This document shows, piece after piece, positions 15,923 to 27,741 of a stretch of 64,000 bases of DNA (positions within the stretch are counted from its first letter, which is position 1; each line of letters begins with the position of its first letter). The stretch spans positions 558,001 to 622,000 of the forward strand of contig JAFKGD010000002.1 of the NCBI GenBank assembly GCA_017307855.1, written 5' to 3'. Source of the DNA: Burkholderiales bacterium (GTDB lineage: Bacteria > Pseudomonadota > Gammaproteobacteria > Burkholderiales > Burkholderiaceae_C). The position numbers and the translations under genes were made by a program. The notes under the pieces were generated by a model that was not told the DNA's origin, did not search any database, and saw only the letters and a list, made by a program, of their open reading frames with translations.

Positions 15923-16860
15923 GCCGCCTCCGGCGCCAGCAGTTGGGCGGCCAGATCGGTGGTGAGCGCGGCCACGTCTTCGCGCTGCTTGAACAGGATG
16001 CCCGCTGTGTCCGCCACCACTTCCGGATCGAGCGCCAGCGTATCCAGCGCCACCAGCGCGCGCGCCCACTCCACGCTCTCGGCAATGCCGGGCGGACGAT
16101 GGAAACCGCTGGAGAACGGCGCGGCGCGCAGGCGCGATACGAAGGTGGCCACCTGCTGCGCCAGCGCATCGGCGGCTTCGGGGACCTGGGCGCGGACGAT
16201 GGCGAGCTCGCGGTCGCGCTCCGGGTAGTCCAGCCAGTGGTAGAGGCAGCGGCGCCGTACGGCGTCATGCAGGTCGCGCGTGCGGTTGCTGGTGAGCAGC
16301 GTGACGGGCGGGTGCACGGCGCGCTGCGGACCCAGCTCGGGAATGCTGATCTGGTATTCACCCAGGTATTCGAGCAGGAAGGCCTCGAACGGCTCGTCGG
16401 CGCGATCGACCTCGTCGATCAGCAACACGGCGCCCGGTGCCGGCGCGCGCAGGGCCTGCAGCAGCGGACGCTCCACGAGGAAACGCTCACCATGCACTTC
16501 CCTCTCCAGCCGCAGCGCATCGGCCGCCTCGAACGCGCCCGAGCGGCCCGCCGTCTCGATGGCTTTCATGTGGAGCAACTGCGCGGCGTGGTTCCATTCA
16601 TAGAGCGCATCGCGCTGCTCCAGCCCGTCATAGCACTGCAGGCGCACCACAGGCCGGCCGAGCGCGGCGGCCAGCGCCTGCGCAAGTGCGGTCTTGCCCA
16701 CTCCGGGCTCCCCCTCCAGCAGCAGGGGGCGACCCAGGCGCAGCGAGAGGAACACGGCCGTGGCCAGGCGCCTCTCGCAGAGGTAGCCCTCGGCAGCCAG
16801 CGCCGCCATCACGGCGTCGATGGAGCCGGGCGCACCGGCGATGGCGGGCTCAGCGGTCAA
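15919..16860 (-). CDS. coxD: CoxD-like MoxR-family AAA+ ATPase
   Basis: This is a MoxR-type AAA+ chaperone ATPase of about 313 residues. It has Walker A GEPGVGKTAL, Walker B VLLIDEVDRAD and the sensor-1 region TLLTSNRTRDLHDAVRRRC, with YHWLDYPE typical of CoxD. It probably remodels the hydroxylase with CoxE during metal-centre maturation. The start is uncertain: a TTG at 16860 overlaps coxM by 11 nt and gives a sensible N-terminus, a GTG at 16812 or ATG at 16809 would remove about 17 residues, and an in-frame ATG at 16926 would overlap coxM by 77 nt. The stop overlaps coxE. Confidence 0.88.
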   Translation of the reverse strand: MTAEPAIAGAPGSIDAVMAALAAEGYLCERRLATAVFLSLRLGRPLLLEGEPGVGKTALAQALAAALGRPVVRLQCYDGLEQRDALYEWNHAAQLLHMKAIETAGRSGAFEAADALRLEREVHGERFLVERPLLQALRAPAPGAVLLIDEVDRADEPFEAFLLEYLGEYQISIPELGPQRAVHPPVTLLTSNRTRDLHDAVRRRCLYHWLDYPERDRELAIVRAQVPEAADALAQQVATFVSRLRAAPFSSGFHRPPGIAESVEWARALVALDTLALDPEVVADTAGILFKQREDVAALTTDLAAQLLAPEAA

Positions 16861-17647
16861 GGATCTTTGCCACCGCGCGCTGGGTCTGCACGCTGATGAG
16901 GTTGGCCCGGTAGGCGGCGCTCGCATGCAGGTCGCCCGACAGCTGCGACGCGTCGATCTTCACCGAGGCTGCCGCCTCGGGCGTGAAGCTGTTGCCCAGC
17001 GCCTGCTCCAGCCCCGCATGGCGGAACACGCCGTTGCCGCCGCCCGTCACCGCCACACGCACGCCGCCGTCCTTCATCTGCGCGACGAACACACCGATGA
17101 GCGCGAAGCGCGAGGCCGGCTGGCGGAATTTCATGTACGCCGCCCGCCTGGGCACGGGGAAGCGGATCGCAGTGATCAGCTCGCCCTCGCCCAGCGCGGT
17201 GGCGAAAAGACCCTGGAAGAAATCGTCGGCCGCGATTTCGCGCTGCGTGGTGATCACCGTGGCGCCCAGCGCGAGCACGGCGCTCGGGTAGCACGCGGCC
17301 GGATCGTTGTTGGCCACCGAACCGCCCAGCGTGCCCATGGCGCGCACCTGCCGGTCGCCGATGTGGCCGGCCAGATCGGCCAGCGCCGGGATGGCACCCG
17401 ACACGTCGTGGCTGGCAGCCACGTCGGCATGGCGCGTCATGGCGCCGATGACGAGCGCGTCGCCCTCGCGCCGGATGCCCGTCAGCTCGGCGATGCCCCC
17501 CAGGTCGACCAGCGTCTCGGCGCTGGCCAGGCGCAGCTTCATCGAGGCCAGCAGCGTCTGCCCGCCGGCCAGCGCCCGCGCGCCGGCCTTCGCGAGATCG
17601 GTGGCAGCGCGCGTGGTGGCGGGCCGCTCGAAGGTGAATGCGTACAT
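16850..17647 (-). CDS. coxM: CoxM-like FAD-binding subunit
   Basis: This 265-residue medium subunit of a CO-dehydrogenase-like molybdenum hydroxylase transfers electrons from the 2Fe-2S subunit to FAD. The two FAD-binding motifs are visible: AGGQTLLASMKLRLA (27-41) and TLGGSVANNDPAACYP (about 112-127). It begins with MYAFTFERPAT at ATG 17647, 23 nt after coxL, and overlaps the start of coxD. Length is close to the usual 280 residues. Confidence 0.93.
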   Translation of the reverse strand: MYAFTFERPATTRAATDLAKAGARALAGGQTLLASMKLRLASAETLVDLGGIAELTGIRREGDALVIGAMTRHADVAASHDVSGAIPALADLAGHIGDRQVRAMGTLGGSVANNDPAACYPSAVLALGATVITTQREIAADDFFQGLFATALGEGELITAIRFPVPRRAAYMKFRQPASRFALIGVFVAQMKDGGVRVAVTGGGNGVFRHAGLEQALGNSFTPEAAASVKIDASQLSGDLHASAAYRANLISVQTQRAVAKILDR

Positions 17648-17670
17648 GTGTCGTCTCCTTCGTGTGGGGT

Positions 17671-20052
<2,382 letters not shown>

Positions 20053-20080
20053 GGTGTGTCTCCTGGTGTGTTCGCCGCGC

Positions 20081-20548
20081 TCAGGCGGACATGGCGGCCT
20101 GGCCCTGGCGGACGGCACGCACGATGTTCTGGTAGCCGGTGCAGCGGCAGATGTTGCCGTCGAGCTGTTCGCGGATGCTCGACTCGTCGGCGTCCGGATG
20201 GCGCTTGCACAGATCGACCGCGCTCATCACCATGCCCGGTGTGCAGAAGCCGCACTGCAGGCCGTGGCACTCCTTGAACGCCGCCTGCATCGGATGCAGC
20301 GTGCCGTCGGCCTGGGCCAGCCCTTCGATGGTGGTGATATGCGCGCCGTTGTGCTGCACGGCCAGCGTGTTGCACGACTTGATGGCGCGGCCGTCGAGCA
20401 ACACCGTGCAGGCACCGCACTGCGCCGTGTCGCAGCCGACGTGGGTGCCGGTGAGACGCAGGTGGTCGCGAAGCGCATGCACCAGCAGCGTGTTGGCGGG
20501 CACGTCGACGCTCGCGCCCTGGCCGTTGACCGTGAATTCAACTTTCAT
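20081..20548 (-). CDS. coxS: CoxS-like 2Fe-2S subunit
   Basis: This 155-residue small subunit carries two 2Fe-2S clusters. The plant-type ferredoxin half has [15 protein letters not shown] with the last ligand in KSC (about 39-59), and the C-terminal helical half has [11 protein letters not shown] and [11 protein letters not shown] (about 98-143). It opens the operon coxSLMDEG-xdhC, an S-L-M order rather than the M-S-L of classical form I clusters, consistent with form II. The ATG at 20548 is preceded by GGAGACAGAGG, a good ribosome binding site. Confidence 0.95.
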   Translation of the reverse strand: MKVEFTVNGQGASVDVPANTLLVHALRDHLRLTGTHVGCDTAQCGACTVLLDGRAIKSCNTLAVQHNGAHITTIEGLAQADGTLHPMQAAFKECHGLQCGFCTPGMVMSAVDLCKRHPDADESSIREQLDGNICRCTGYQNIVRAVRQGQAAMSA

Positions 20549-20640
20549 CCTCTGTCTCCGATCGTGGGGTTCTGGGGTCACGCCGGCGCCAGCACAGGCC
20601 GCAAGCTGGTTTCATTCTTGAATTCGTATCCGACCGTTTA

Positions 20641-20654
20641 CCTAGGCAAAACCC
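20641..20654 (+). promoter_or_regulatory. Copy 1 of a CCTAGG(C/G)AAAACCC motif
   Basis: CCTAGGCAAAACCC lies between coxS and the GAF/Fis regulator. It matches the sequence at 21890-21903 in 13 of 14 positions. Next to it an inverted repeat CTTTG...CAAAG (20654-20673) sits just upstream of the regulator. It is a candidate binding site in the divergent control region. Confidence 0.4.
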
Positions 20655-20724
20655 TTTGTTCATTGCAGCAAAGCGGTGAAATTCTCAAAATGCAACAGCC
20701 GTGGCAGCCCGCCCGCTTCTTCCC

Positions 20725-21831
20725 ATGCACACCGCACTGCAGCAATCCCCGCCGGAACGCACGACGCTCATCGCGCAGGCCCGCCATGCGCTGCTGGACG
20801 GCGCTTCGCCGGCCTGCGCGCCGTCCTGGATGGAGCCCTGGATCGAACGCTCGTGGCGCCGCTGCCTGGCCGATGGTCGGCATCCTTCCACCGCGCTTTC
20901 GTTCGACAGCATCAGCACGCAGGCCATGCGCCGCGTGGCCGAATCGAGCCGGCCGCTGGTGCTGGCCTCGCGCCCCACGCTGGAGAAGCTCGCGCGCGCG
21001 ATCGCGGGCACGCGGTACTTCGCCATCCTCACCGACGCGCAGGGTGTCGTCATCGACACCCACGGCGCCATCGACCGCGCCGACCGGCGCGCGGCCGTGA
21101 TCGCACGCGTGGGCGCCGACCTGTCCGAGCGCGCGGTGGGTACCACTGCCATCGGCGCTGCCCTGACCGAACTGCAGCCGGTCTGGCTGCACCGGGGCGA
21201 GCATTTCTTCGACGACACCAGCATCTACAGCTGCGCCGGCGCACCCCTGTTCGGACCCGACGGCGAATGCGTCGGCATGCTCGACCTCACCGGCGTGGAA
21301 GTGGCCGAGCGGCCCGAGCTCAAGCACCTGGTGGCGCAGTCGGCGCGCGCCATCGAGAACAGCCTGCTGCTGTCGCGGCCCCACGCGCTGGCGCTGCGCA
21401 TGAACTGGCCAGGCCGCGAGCTGGGCACGGACACCGACGGCCTCGCGCTGCTCGATGAGGACGGCGTGGTCGTGGGCACCAATTCGGTCGCGCGGCAGCT
21501 GCTGCCGCGCCCGGCCACGCGCCAGCACGCGGCGCTGCACTGCAGCGACCTGTTCGCCCTGCCGTGGCAGATGCTGTTCGACACCGCCCGCCGTGACCAG
21601 CCACCGCAGGATCTGCCGCTGTGGTCGGGCCTGCGCCTGGCGGTGCAGCCCGTGTCGGCGCAGCGCCGTCCCACCCCAGCGGCGTCGCGCGCCATGCCGC
21701 TGCGCGATGTCGAGGTGCAACTCATCCGCCGGGCGGTGGACGACGCGCGCGGCAACGTGGCTGAAGCGGCGCGTGTGCTGGGCATCAGCCGCGCAACGGT
21801 ATATCGCAAGCTCGGCCGCCGCGCCCGCTGA
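20725..21831 (+). CDS. AcoR-like regulator with GAF and Fis-HTH but no AAA+ domain
   Basis: The product has 368 residues from the ATG at 20725. The N-terminal part (about 20-210) resembles the activator region of AcoR-type proteins: ERSWRRCL, then a GAF-like domain with the GTTAIGAAL and CAGAPLFGPDGECVGMLDLTG segments. The C-terminus is a Fis-type helix-turn-helix, VAEAARVLGISRATVYRKLGR. The sigma-54 ATPase (GAFTGA/Walker) domain that normally sits between them is absent; about 100 residues of unrelated sequence replace it. It therefore cannot activate sigma-54 in the usual way. It is divergent from coxS and is the likely cox regulator. A GTG at 20701 is an alternative start; neither start has a clear Shine-Dalgarno sequence. 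Confidence 0.82.
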   Translation: MHTALQQSPPERTTLIAQARHALLDGASPACAPSWMEPWIERSWRRCLADGRHPSTALSFDSISTQAMRRVAESSRPLVLASRPTLEKLARAIAGTRYFAILTDAQGVVIDTHGAIDRADRRAAVIARVGADLSERAVGTTAIGAALTELQPVWLHRGEHFFDDTSIYSCAGAPLFGPDGECVGMLDLTGVEVAERPELKHLVAQSARAIENSLLLSRPHALALRMNWPGRELGTDTDGLALLDEDGVVVGTNSVARQLLPRPATRQHAALHCSDLFALPWQMLFDTARRDQPPQDLPLWSGLRLAVQPVSAQRRPTPAASRAMPLRDVEVQLIRRAVDDARGNVAEAARVLGISRATVYRKLGRRAR

Positions 21832-21889
21832 GTGCGCGCTGGCCGGGCAGCGCTGCGGTCCCATCCGTCGCCCCGCCGGTCCACCGAAG

Positions 21890-21903
21890 CCTAGGGAAAA
21901 CCC
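21890..21903 (+). promoter_or_regulatory. Copy 2 of the CCTAGG(C/G)AAAACCC motif, upstream of dctQ
   Basis: CCTAGGGAAAACCC lies 129 bp before the dctQ start in a 201-bp intergenic region. It shares GGGAAAACCCG with the minus strand upstream of the TRAP receptor gene (31052-31063). I see no clear terminator for the preceding regulator gene in this region. Confidence 0.4.
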
Positions 21904-22032
21904 GGCGCAGCAGCGTCAGGAATCTTCAGGCTTCCCGTGAGGCGACCACGCTAGCATCCCGGTCTTTCGAGGGCCGGTCGCACGCGTTTGGCGTTCCTGT
22001 GTCCTCGCGCAAGCACAACGGGAGACAACCGG

Positions 22033-22641
22033 ATGACAGGACTTCTCAGGTTCGCCTTGGGCATGGACCGCATCAGCGGTGCGCTCGGCAAGCTGGCCGC
22101 GTGGGCCGTGCTGCTGGCGGCGCTCATCTCGGCTGGCAATGCCGTGGTGCGCTACGGCCTGGACATCAGCTCCAATGGCTGGCTCGAGATCCAGTGGTAT
22201 CTGTTCTCGGTGACCGTGATGCTGGGAGCGCCCGTCGTGCTCAAGCTCAACGAGCACGTGCGAGTCGACATCATCTACGGCAAGCTGCCGCGCAATGGCC
22301 CGGTCTACGTCGACCTGTTCGGCCTCACCTTCTTCCTGCTGCCGGTGATGGGCATGCTGGCGTGGATGACCTGGGGCTTCTTCTGGACGAAGCTGGCCGG
22401 CAACATGACCGCCGCGGACACCGTCGCCAGCCTGGGCCTGTGGGGTTACCTGGCACGCCTGTTCACGTCGGGAGAAATCTCCAGCAATGCGGGTGGCCTG
22501 ATCCGATGGCCGGTGGCGCTGCTGATGCCGCTGGGCTTCGCGCTGATGTTCCTGCAGGGCGTGGCCGAGATCCTCAAGCGCGTCGCCTACCTGCGTGGCG
22601 CACTGTCCATGGACACCCACTACGAAAAGCCGCTGCAGTAA
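22033..22641 (+). CDS. dctQ: TRAP transporter small permease (DctQ family)
   Basis: This 202-residue, four-helix small membrane subunit of a tripartite ATP-independent periplasmic transporter has the usual DctQ features: GNAVVRYGLDISSNGWLEIQWYLFSVTVMLGAPVVLKLNEHVRVDI spans residues about 36-80, ending in the H-V-R-V-D motif. The ATG at 22033 is preceded by GGGAGACAACCGG. The dctM gene follows after 49 nt. A longer periplasmic/third-loop insert (TAADTVASLGLWGYLARLFTSG) is seen. The solute receptor is not adjacent; the gene at 29867-30949 is the best candidate in the window. Confidence 0.9.
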   Translation: MTGLLRFALGMDRISGALGKLAAWAVLLAALISAGNAVVRYGLDISSNGWLEIQWYLFSVTVMLGAPVVLKLNEHVRVDIIYGKLPRNGPVYVDLFGLTFFLLPVMGMLAWMTWGFFWTKLAGNMTAADTVASLGLWGYLARLFTSGEISSNAGGLIRWPVALLMPLGFALMFLQGVAEILKRVAYLRGALSMDTHYEKPLQ

Positions 22642-22690
22642 CGCGCCGGCCTTTCATCTCCGCACCCCGTCGGTTCCAGGGATACGCAAA

Positions 22691-24259
<1,569 letters not shown>

Positions 24260-24302
24260 GCGGCCACCCCGCCCGCGCGGCCCCGCCCCACGGTGAGGCC
24301 GC

Positions 24303-24308
24303 GACAAT
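24303..24308 (+). promoter_or_regulatory. -10-like GACAAT before the 166-residue membrane protein
   Basis: GACAAT ends 6 nt before the ATG at 24315, the same geometry as at crcB. There is no Shine-Dalgarno sequence between them, so a leaderless mRNA is likely if this is a real promoter. Confidence 0.38.
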
Positions 24309-24314
24309 CCCGAC

Positions 24315-24815
24315 ATGTCCATCGACCCCGAACTCGCCGCCCGCATGGGTCCGCCACCATTTGCGTTCGCTCCCGCGAACGGCGCGGTGGACGGGCCCGC
24401 GTTCTCGCCGGCCTTCAAGCTGCTCGCCACGCTGATCGTCGGTGGCTGTGCCTGGTTCATGTACCTGCTCTGGCAGCGCGGCGGAATGGCCGGCGCCGCC
24501 ACCACCGGCATCGGCTGGTTCATCGCCGCGCTGGCGCTGCTGGTGGTGACGTGGTGGTTCATCCTCACCAGTCGCTCGCGCGTGGACGGCCAGACACTCA
24601 CGCAGAGCTGGATGTGGAACAAGCGGCTCGACCTGCGCGAGCTGGCCTATTGCCGGCTGATCCGCGTACGCGGGCTCGACTGGCTGATCGCCCCGCGCCT
24701 CTATGCCCGCACGCTGCTGGGCAAGTTCGCCGTGTTCTACGCGGCGTCGCCCGAGCTGATCGCCGAGTTCGAGCGGCTCTCGCGCGAGCTCTCCGAGTTC
24801 CGCGGCCGGCGCTGA
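24315..24815 (+). CDS. Small two-helix membrane protein of unknown function
   Basis: The product has 166 residues. Two membrane helices (about 35-53 and 62-82) are followed by a basic cytosolic domain of about 80 residues (LTQSWMWNKRLDLRELAYCRLIRVRG...). The tail resembles the PH-like domain seen in many small bacterial membrane proteins, but the match is weak. It lies 55 bp after dctM and 74 bp before the MFS gene, all on the same strand, with its own possible promoter. I cannot assign a function. Confidence 0.75.
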   Translation: MSIDPELAARMGPPPFAFAPANGAVDGPAFSPAFKLLATLIVGGCAWFMYLLWQRGGMAGAATTGIGWFIAALALLVVTWWFILTSRSRVDGQTLTQSWMWNKRLDLRELAYCRLIRVRGLDWLIAPRLYARTLLGKFAVFYAASPELIAEFERLSRELSEFRGRR

Positions 24816-24889
24816 CGCCGGGCCGCGGGCGTGACTGTGGTCACCGTCCGTCACGTGGCACAGGGCACGGAACAGGTATAACGCCCAGC

Positions 24890-26476
24890 GTGCCGCCCCC
24901 AAAGACCCATTCCCTGCTCTCCGCCCTGCGCCTGCCCGCCTTCCGCGGATTGCTCACCGGCAGCGCGGTCTACTTCACCGGCAACGCCATGCAGGTCATG
25001 GCGGCCTCGTGGCTCATGGTGGAGCTCACCGGCTCGTCGTTCCTGGCGGCCCTGGTGCAAACCGCCGTCTTCTTTCCGATGTTCCTGCTGGCGCTGCCGG
25101 CCGGCGTGCTGGCCGACACCACCGACCGCGAGCGCCTGATCGCCCGCGCCCTGAAGGTGCAGGCCGGCGTGGTGGTCGTGCTGGCGATCCTGTCGGTCCT
25201 GGGCTGGAGCGGCCCGGCCACGCTGCTGATATTCACCTTCGCCGCCGGGTGCTGCACCGCCCTGCTCTCGCCCGCCTGGAACACCGGCGTGGCCGATGCC
25301 GTGCCGCGCGACGACATGCCGCAGGCCATCACCGCCATGTCGATCGCCTGGAACAGCGCGCGGGCGCTGGGCCCGTCGATCGCGGGCTTCGTGTTCGCGT
25401 GGCTGGGCGCAGGCGCCGTGTTCGTTCTGGCCGCCTTCAGCGCGCTGGCGATGCTGCACCAATTGCGCCGCTGGCCGCCGGCGGCCCATGCCAAGTCGCC
25501 CCTGCCGCCCGAGCGGCTGGCCAACGGCACCATGGCCGCGCTGCGCTACGCGCGCCATTCGCCCATGATCCTCGCGCAACTGCTGCGCACCATCGCCTAC
25601 AGCGGCGCAGGCTCGGCCCTGTGGGCGTTGCTGCCGGCCATCGCCTCGCAGCAGTTGCAGATGGGCGCCACGGGCTTCGGCTTCCTCATGGGGTGCATGG
25701 GCACGGGCGCCGTGGCGGCGGGGTTGATCCTGGGCCGCATCCGCGCGCACCTGGGGCTGGAACGGCTGGTGGCGCTGGGTTGCGCCATCTTCGCGGCGGC
25801 GATGGTGATGGCGGCCTTCGTGCGCCTGCCGCTGGTGATCTTCGTCGGCCTGGCCATCGGCGGCGCGGCCTGGATGGCGGTGATGGCCACGTACAACACC
25901 GCCACGCAGACCAGCGCGCCACCCTGGGTGCGTTCGCGCGCCGTGGCACTGCACACCGTCAGCTCGCTCGGATCGTTCGCCATCGGGTCCGCGCTGTGGG
26001 GAGCGATGTCGGGTGTGGTGGGTCTTCCGGCCACGCTGTGCGTGGCCGCGGTGGTGATGGCGGCGGGCGCCGTGCTGGGCCGTTGGCTGCCGCTGCGCGT
26101 GGGTGCCATGCGCGACGTGACACCCGTGGCGCTATGGCAGGAGCTGGCCGTGAAGCATCCTCCGCTGCCCGACGACGGCCCGGTGGCCGTGGAGCTGGGC
26201 TATCGCATCCGCCCGGGCGAAGCCGAAAATTTCCTGCATGCCGTGCAGGCCCTGCGCGCATCGCGGCGGCGCGATGGCGCCGGCTTCTGGCGCATCTACC
26301 GCGACCTGCAGGACCCGTCACGCTATGTCGAGCGCTTCATCGTCGGATCGTGGGCCGACTACCTGCACCAGCGCGCCCGCGCCACGCTGGCCGACGAGGA
26401 ACTGGAGGCGCAGGTGCGAGTGTTCCTGCTCGAGGGCGTGCCGGTGACCACACAGCACTACATCGCCGAGCGCTGA
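24890..26476 (+). CDS. MFS exporter of the DUF894/EntS-like family
   Basis: The product has 528 residues starting at GTG 24890. About 12 helices fill residues 15-405, with the LADTTDRERLIARALKVQ loop typical of MFS_3 transporters (relatives of the enterobactin exporter EntS). The last 120 residues form a soluble domain (VELGYRIRPGEAENFLHAVQALRASRRRDGA...RYVERFIVGSWADYLHQRARA) resembling a dimeric alpha-beta-barrel monooxygenase fold, as is usual in this MFS subgroup. The family exports small molecules; substrate unknown. The start codon is chosen because it is just ahead of the first conserved residues; an ATG at 24992 would delete most of the first helix. Confidence 0.85.
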   Translation: MPPPKTHSLLSALRLPAFRGLLTGSAVYFTGNAMQVMAASWLMVELTGSSFLAALVQTAVFFPMFLLALPAGVLADTTDRERLIARALKVQAGVVVVLAILSVLGWSGPATLLIFTFAAGCCTALLSPAWNTGVADAVPRDDMPQAITAMSIAWNSARALGPSIAGFVFAWLGAGAVFVLAAFSALAMLHQLRRWPPAAHAKSPLPPERLANGTMAALRYARHSPMILAQLLRTIAYSGAGSALWALLPAIASQQLQMGATGFGFLMGCMGTGAVAAGLILGRIRAHLGLERLVALGCAIFAAAMVMAAFVRLPLVIFVGLAIGGAAWMAVMATYNTATQTSAPPWVRSRAVALHTVSSLGSFAIGSALWGAMSGVVGLPATLCVAAVVMAAGAVLGRWLPLRVGAMRDVTPVALWQELAVKHPPLPDDGPVAVELGYRIRPGEAENFLHAVQALRASRRRDGAGFWRIYRDLQDPSRYVERFIVGSWADYLHQRARATLADEELEAQVRVFLLEGVPVTTQHYIAER

Positions 26477-26490
26477 GGCCTTCGACGCGC

Positions 26491-27636
26491 ATGAGCGACG
26501 ATTCCGCCGACACCTCCCCCGTCCGTACGACGCTCTCCTCGCGGCGTGACCGCGAATCGCTGCCCGATGCCCTGCGCGCGCTGGCCATGCTGTCGGTGCT
26601 GGTGATGAATGCCATCGGTTACGGGGTGGCGCCATGGGGGCATCCGCTCGGCGGCCCGCCTGCAGGCCCCTGGTCCGCCGCGGCGCAGGGCCTGGCCGCC
26701 GCGCTGCTCCAGGGCAAGGGCTACACGATGCTGGCTTTCGTCTTCGGCATGGCGCTGTGGCTGGCCGCGCGAGGGCGTCCACGTGCCCAGGTGCTGCAGC
26801 GCGGCATCGTGCGCCACCGCCGCATGCTGCAACTGGGCGTGCTGCACGGCGTCTTCATCTACTTCGGCGACATCCTCACCATGTATGCGCTGGTGGGGCG
26901 CCGGCTGCTGCGCCGGCTCCATGTGCCGTGGAAGGCGTTCCGCCGCCACTTGCGCACCGCCCTGGTGTGGGCGCTGCTCGCCAAGGCCGTGCTGGTCGCC
27001 ATGATGTTGTCGCCGCCCGTGCCTCCCAACGTGGAGGTCCAGGGCACCCTCGGCAGCGTCGTGGGCCTGGCCGCCTTCCTGCGCGCGAACGCCGGCACCT
27101 ATCTGGTGGGGCAGGTCATGGCCCTCGTCATCGCTGCGCCGGTCATCCACCTGTGCATGCTGGCGGGCGTGGCTGCGGCGCGCCTGAGGCTGCTCACGCA
27201 TCGGCGCTGGCGCGCCGCACTGCGCCGCTACGTGGCACGCGCCGCCGCCATCTTGCTGGTGCCGACGCTGCTCTACGGCTGGGCCAGCGCCACCTGGGCG
27301 CCCACCGATCCGCTGCGCGCCTGGCTGGATGCGCTGGGCGATCTGATCGCCCTTCCCCTTGCCACCGTCTATCTGGCTGCACTGGGGCTGGCTTCTGCCG
27401 GCGGCACTGCGGCGTGGTGCCGCCGCCTGGTGCCGCTCGGCCAGCGCACGCTGACGCTGTACGTGCTGCATGGGGTGCTCTGCGTGGCGCTGTTCTCGGG
27501 CATCGGGCTCGCGCTGCAGCCCAGCGCCGCGCAGATGGTGGCGTACTGTCTCGCGCTGTGGAGCCTGGCCTGGGTGGCGGCAGCCTTGAGCGGCGGACGG
27601 CGCTGGCCGCTGGAGGCGTGGATGGCGCGGCGCTGA
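26491..27636 (+). CDS. DUF418-type polytopic membrane protein
   Basis: This 381-residue integral membrane protein has about 9 helices. It resembles the DUF418/YeiB family (acyltransferase-3-like fold): the N-terminal DALRALAMLSVLVMNAIGYGV (26-46), GKGYTMLAFVFGMAL (76-90), and the C-terminal PLGQRTLTLYVLHGVLCVALFSGIGL. The function of the family is unknown. The ATG at 26491 begins 15 nt after the MFS stop on the same strand, so it is probably cotranscribed with the exporter. Confidence 0.82.
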   Translation: MSDDSADTSPVRTTLSSRRDRESLPDALRALAMLSVLVMNAIGYGVAPWGHPLGGPPAGPWSAAAQGLAAALLQGKGYTMLAFVFGMALWLAARGRPRAQVLQRGIVRHRRMLQLGVLHGVFIYFGDILTMYALVGRRLLRRLHVPWKAFRRHLRTALVWALLAKAVLVAMMLSPPVPPNVEVQGTLGSVVGLAAFLRANAGTYLVGQVMALVIAAPVIHLCMLAGVAAARLRLLTHRRWRAALRRYVARAAAILLVPTLLYGWASATWAPTDPLRAWLDALGDLIALPLATVYLAALGLASAGGTAAWCRRLVPLGQRTLTLYVLHGVLCVALFSGIGLALQPSAAQMVAYCLALWSLAWVAAALSGGRRWPLEAWMARR

Positions 27637-27741
27637 GCTCGACACCAGCGCTGAATTCAGCGTGTCTGCTTGCGGTTTTGATACATGTGGACACACGTAT
27701 GCCATGATGCGCGCGCCATCCCGCCCATCTCTTCCTGCTCC

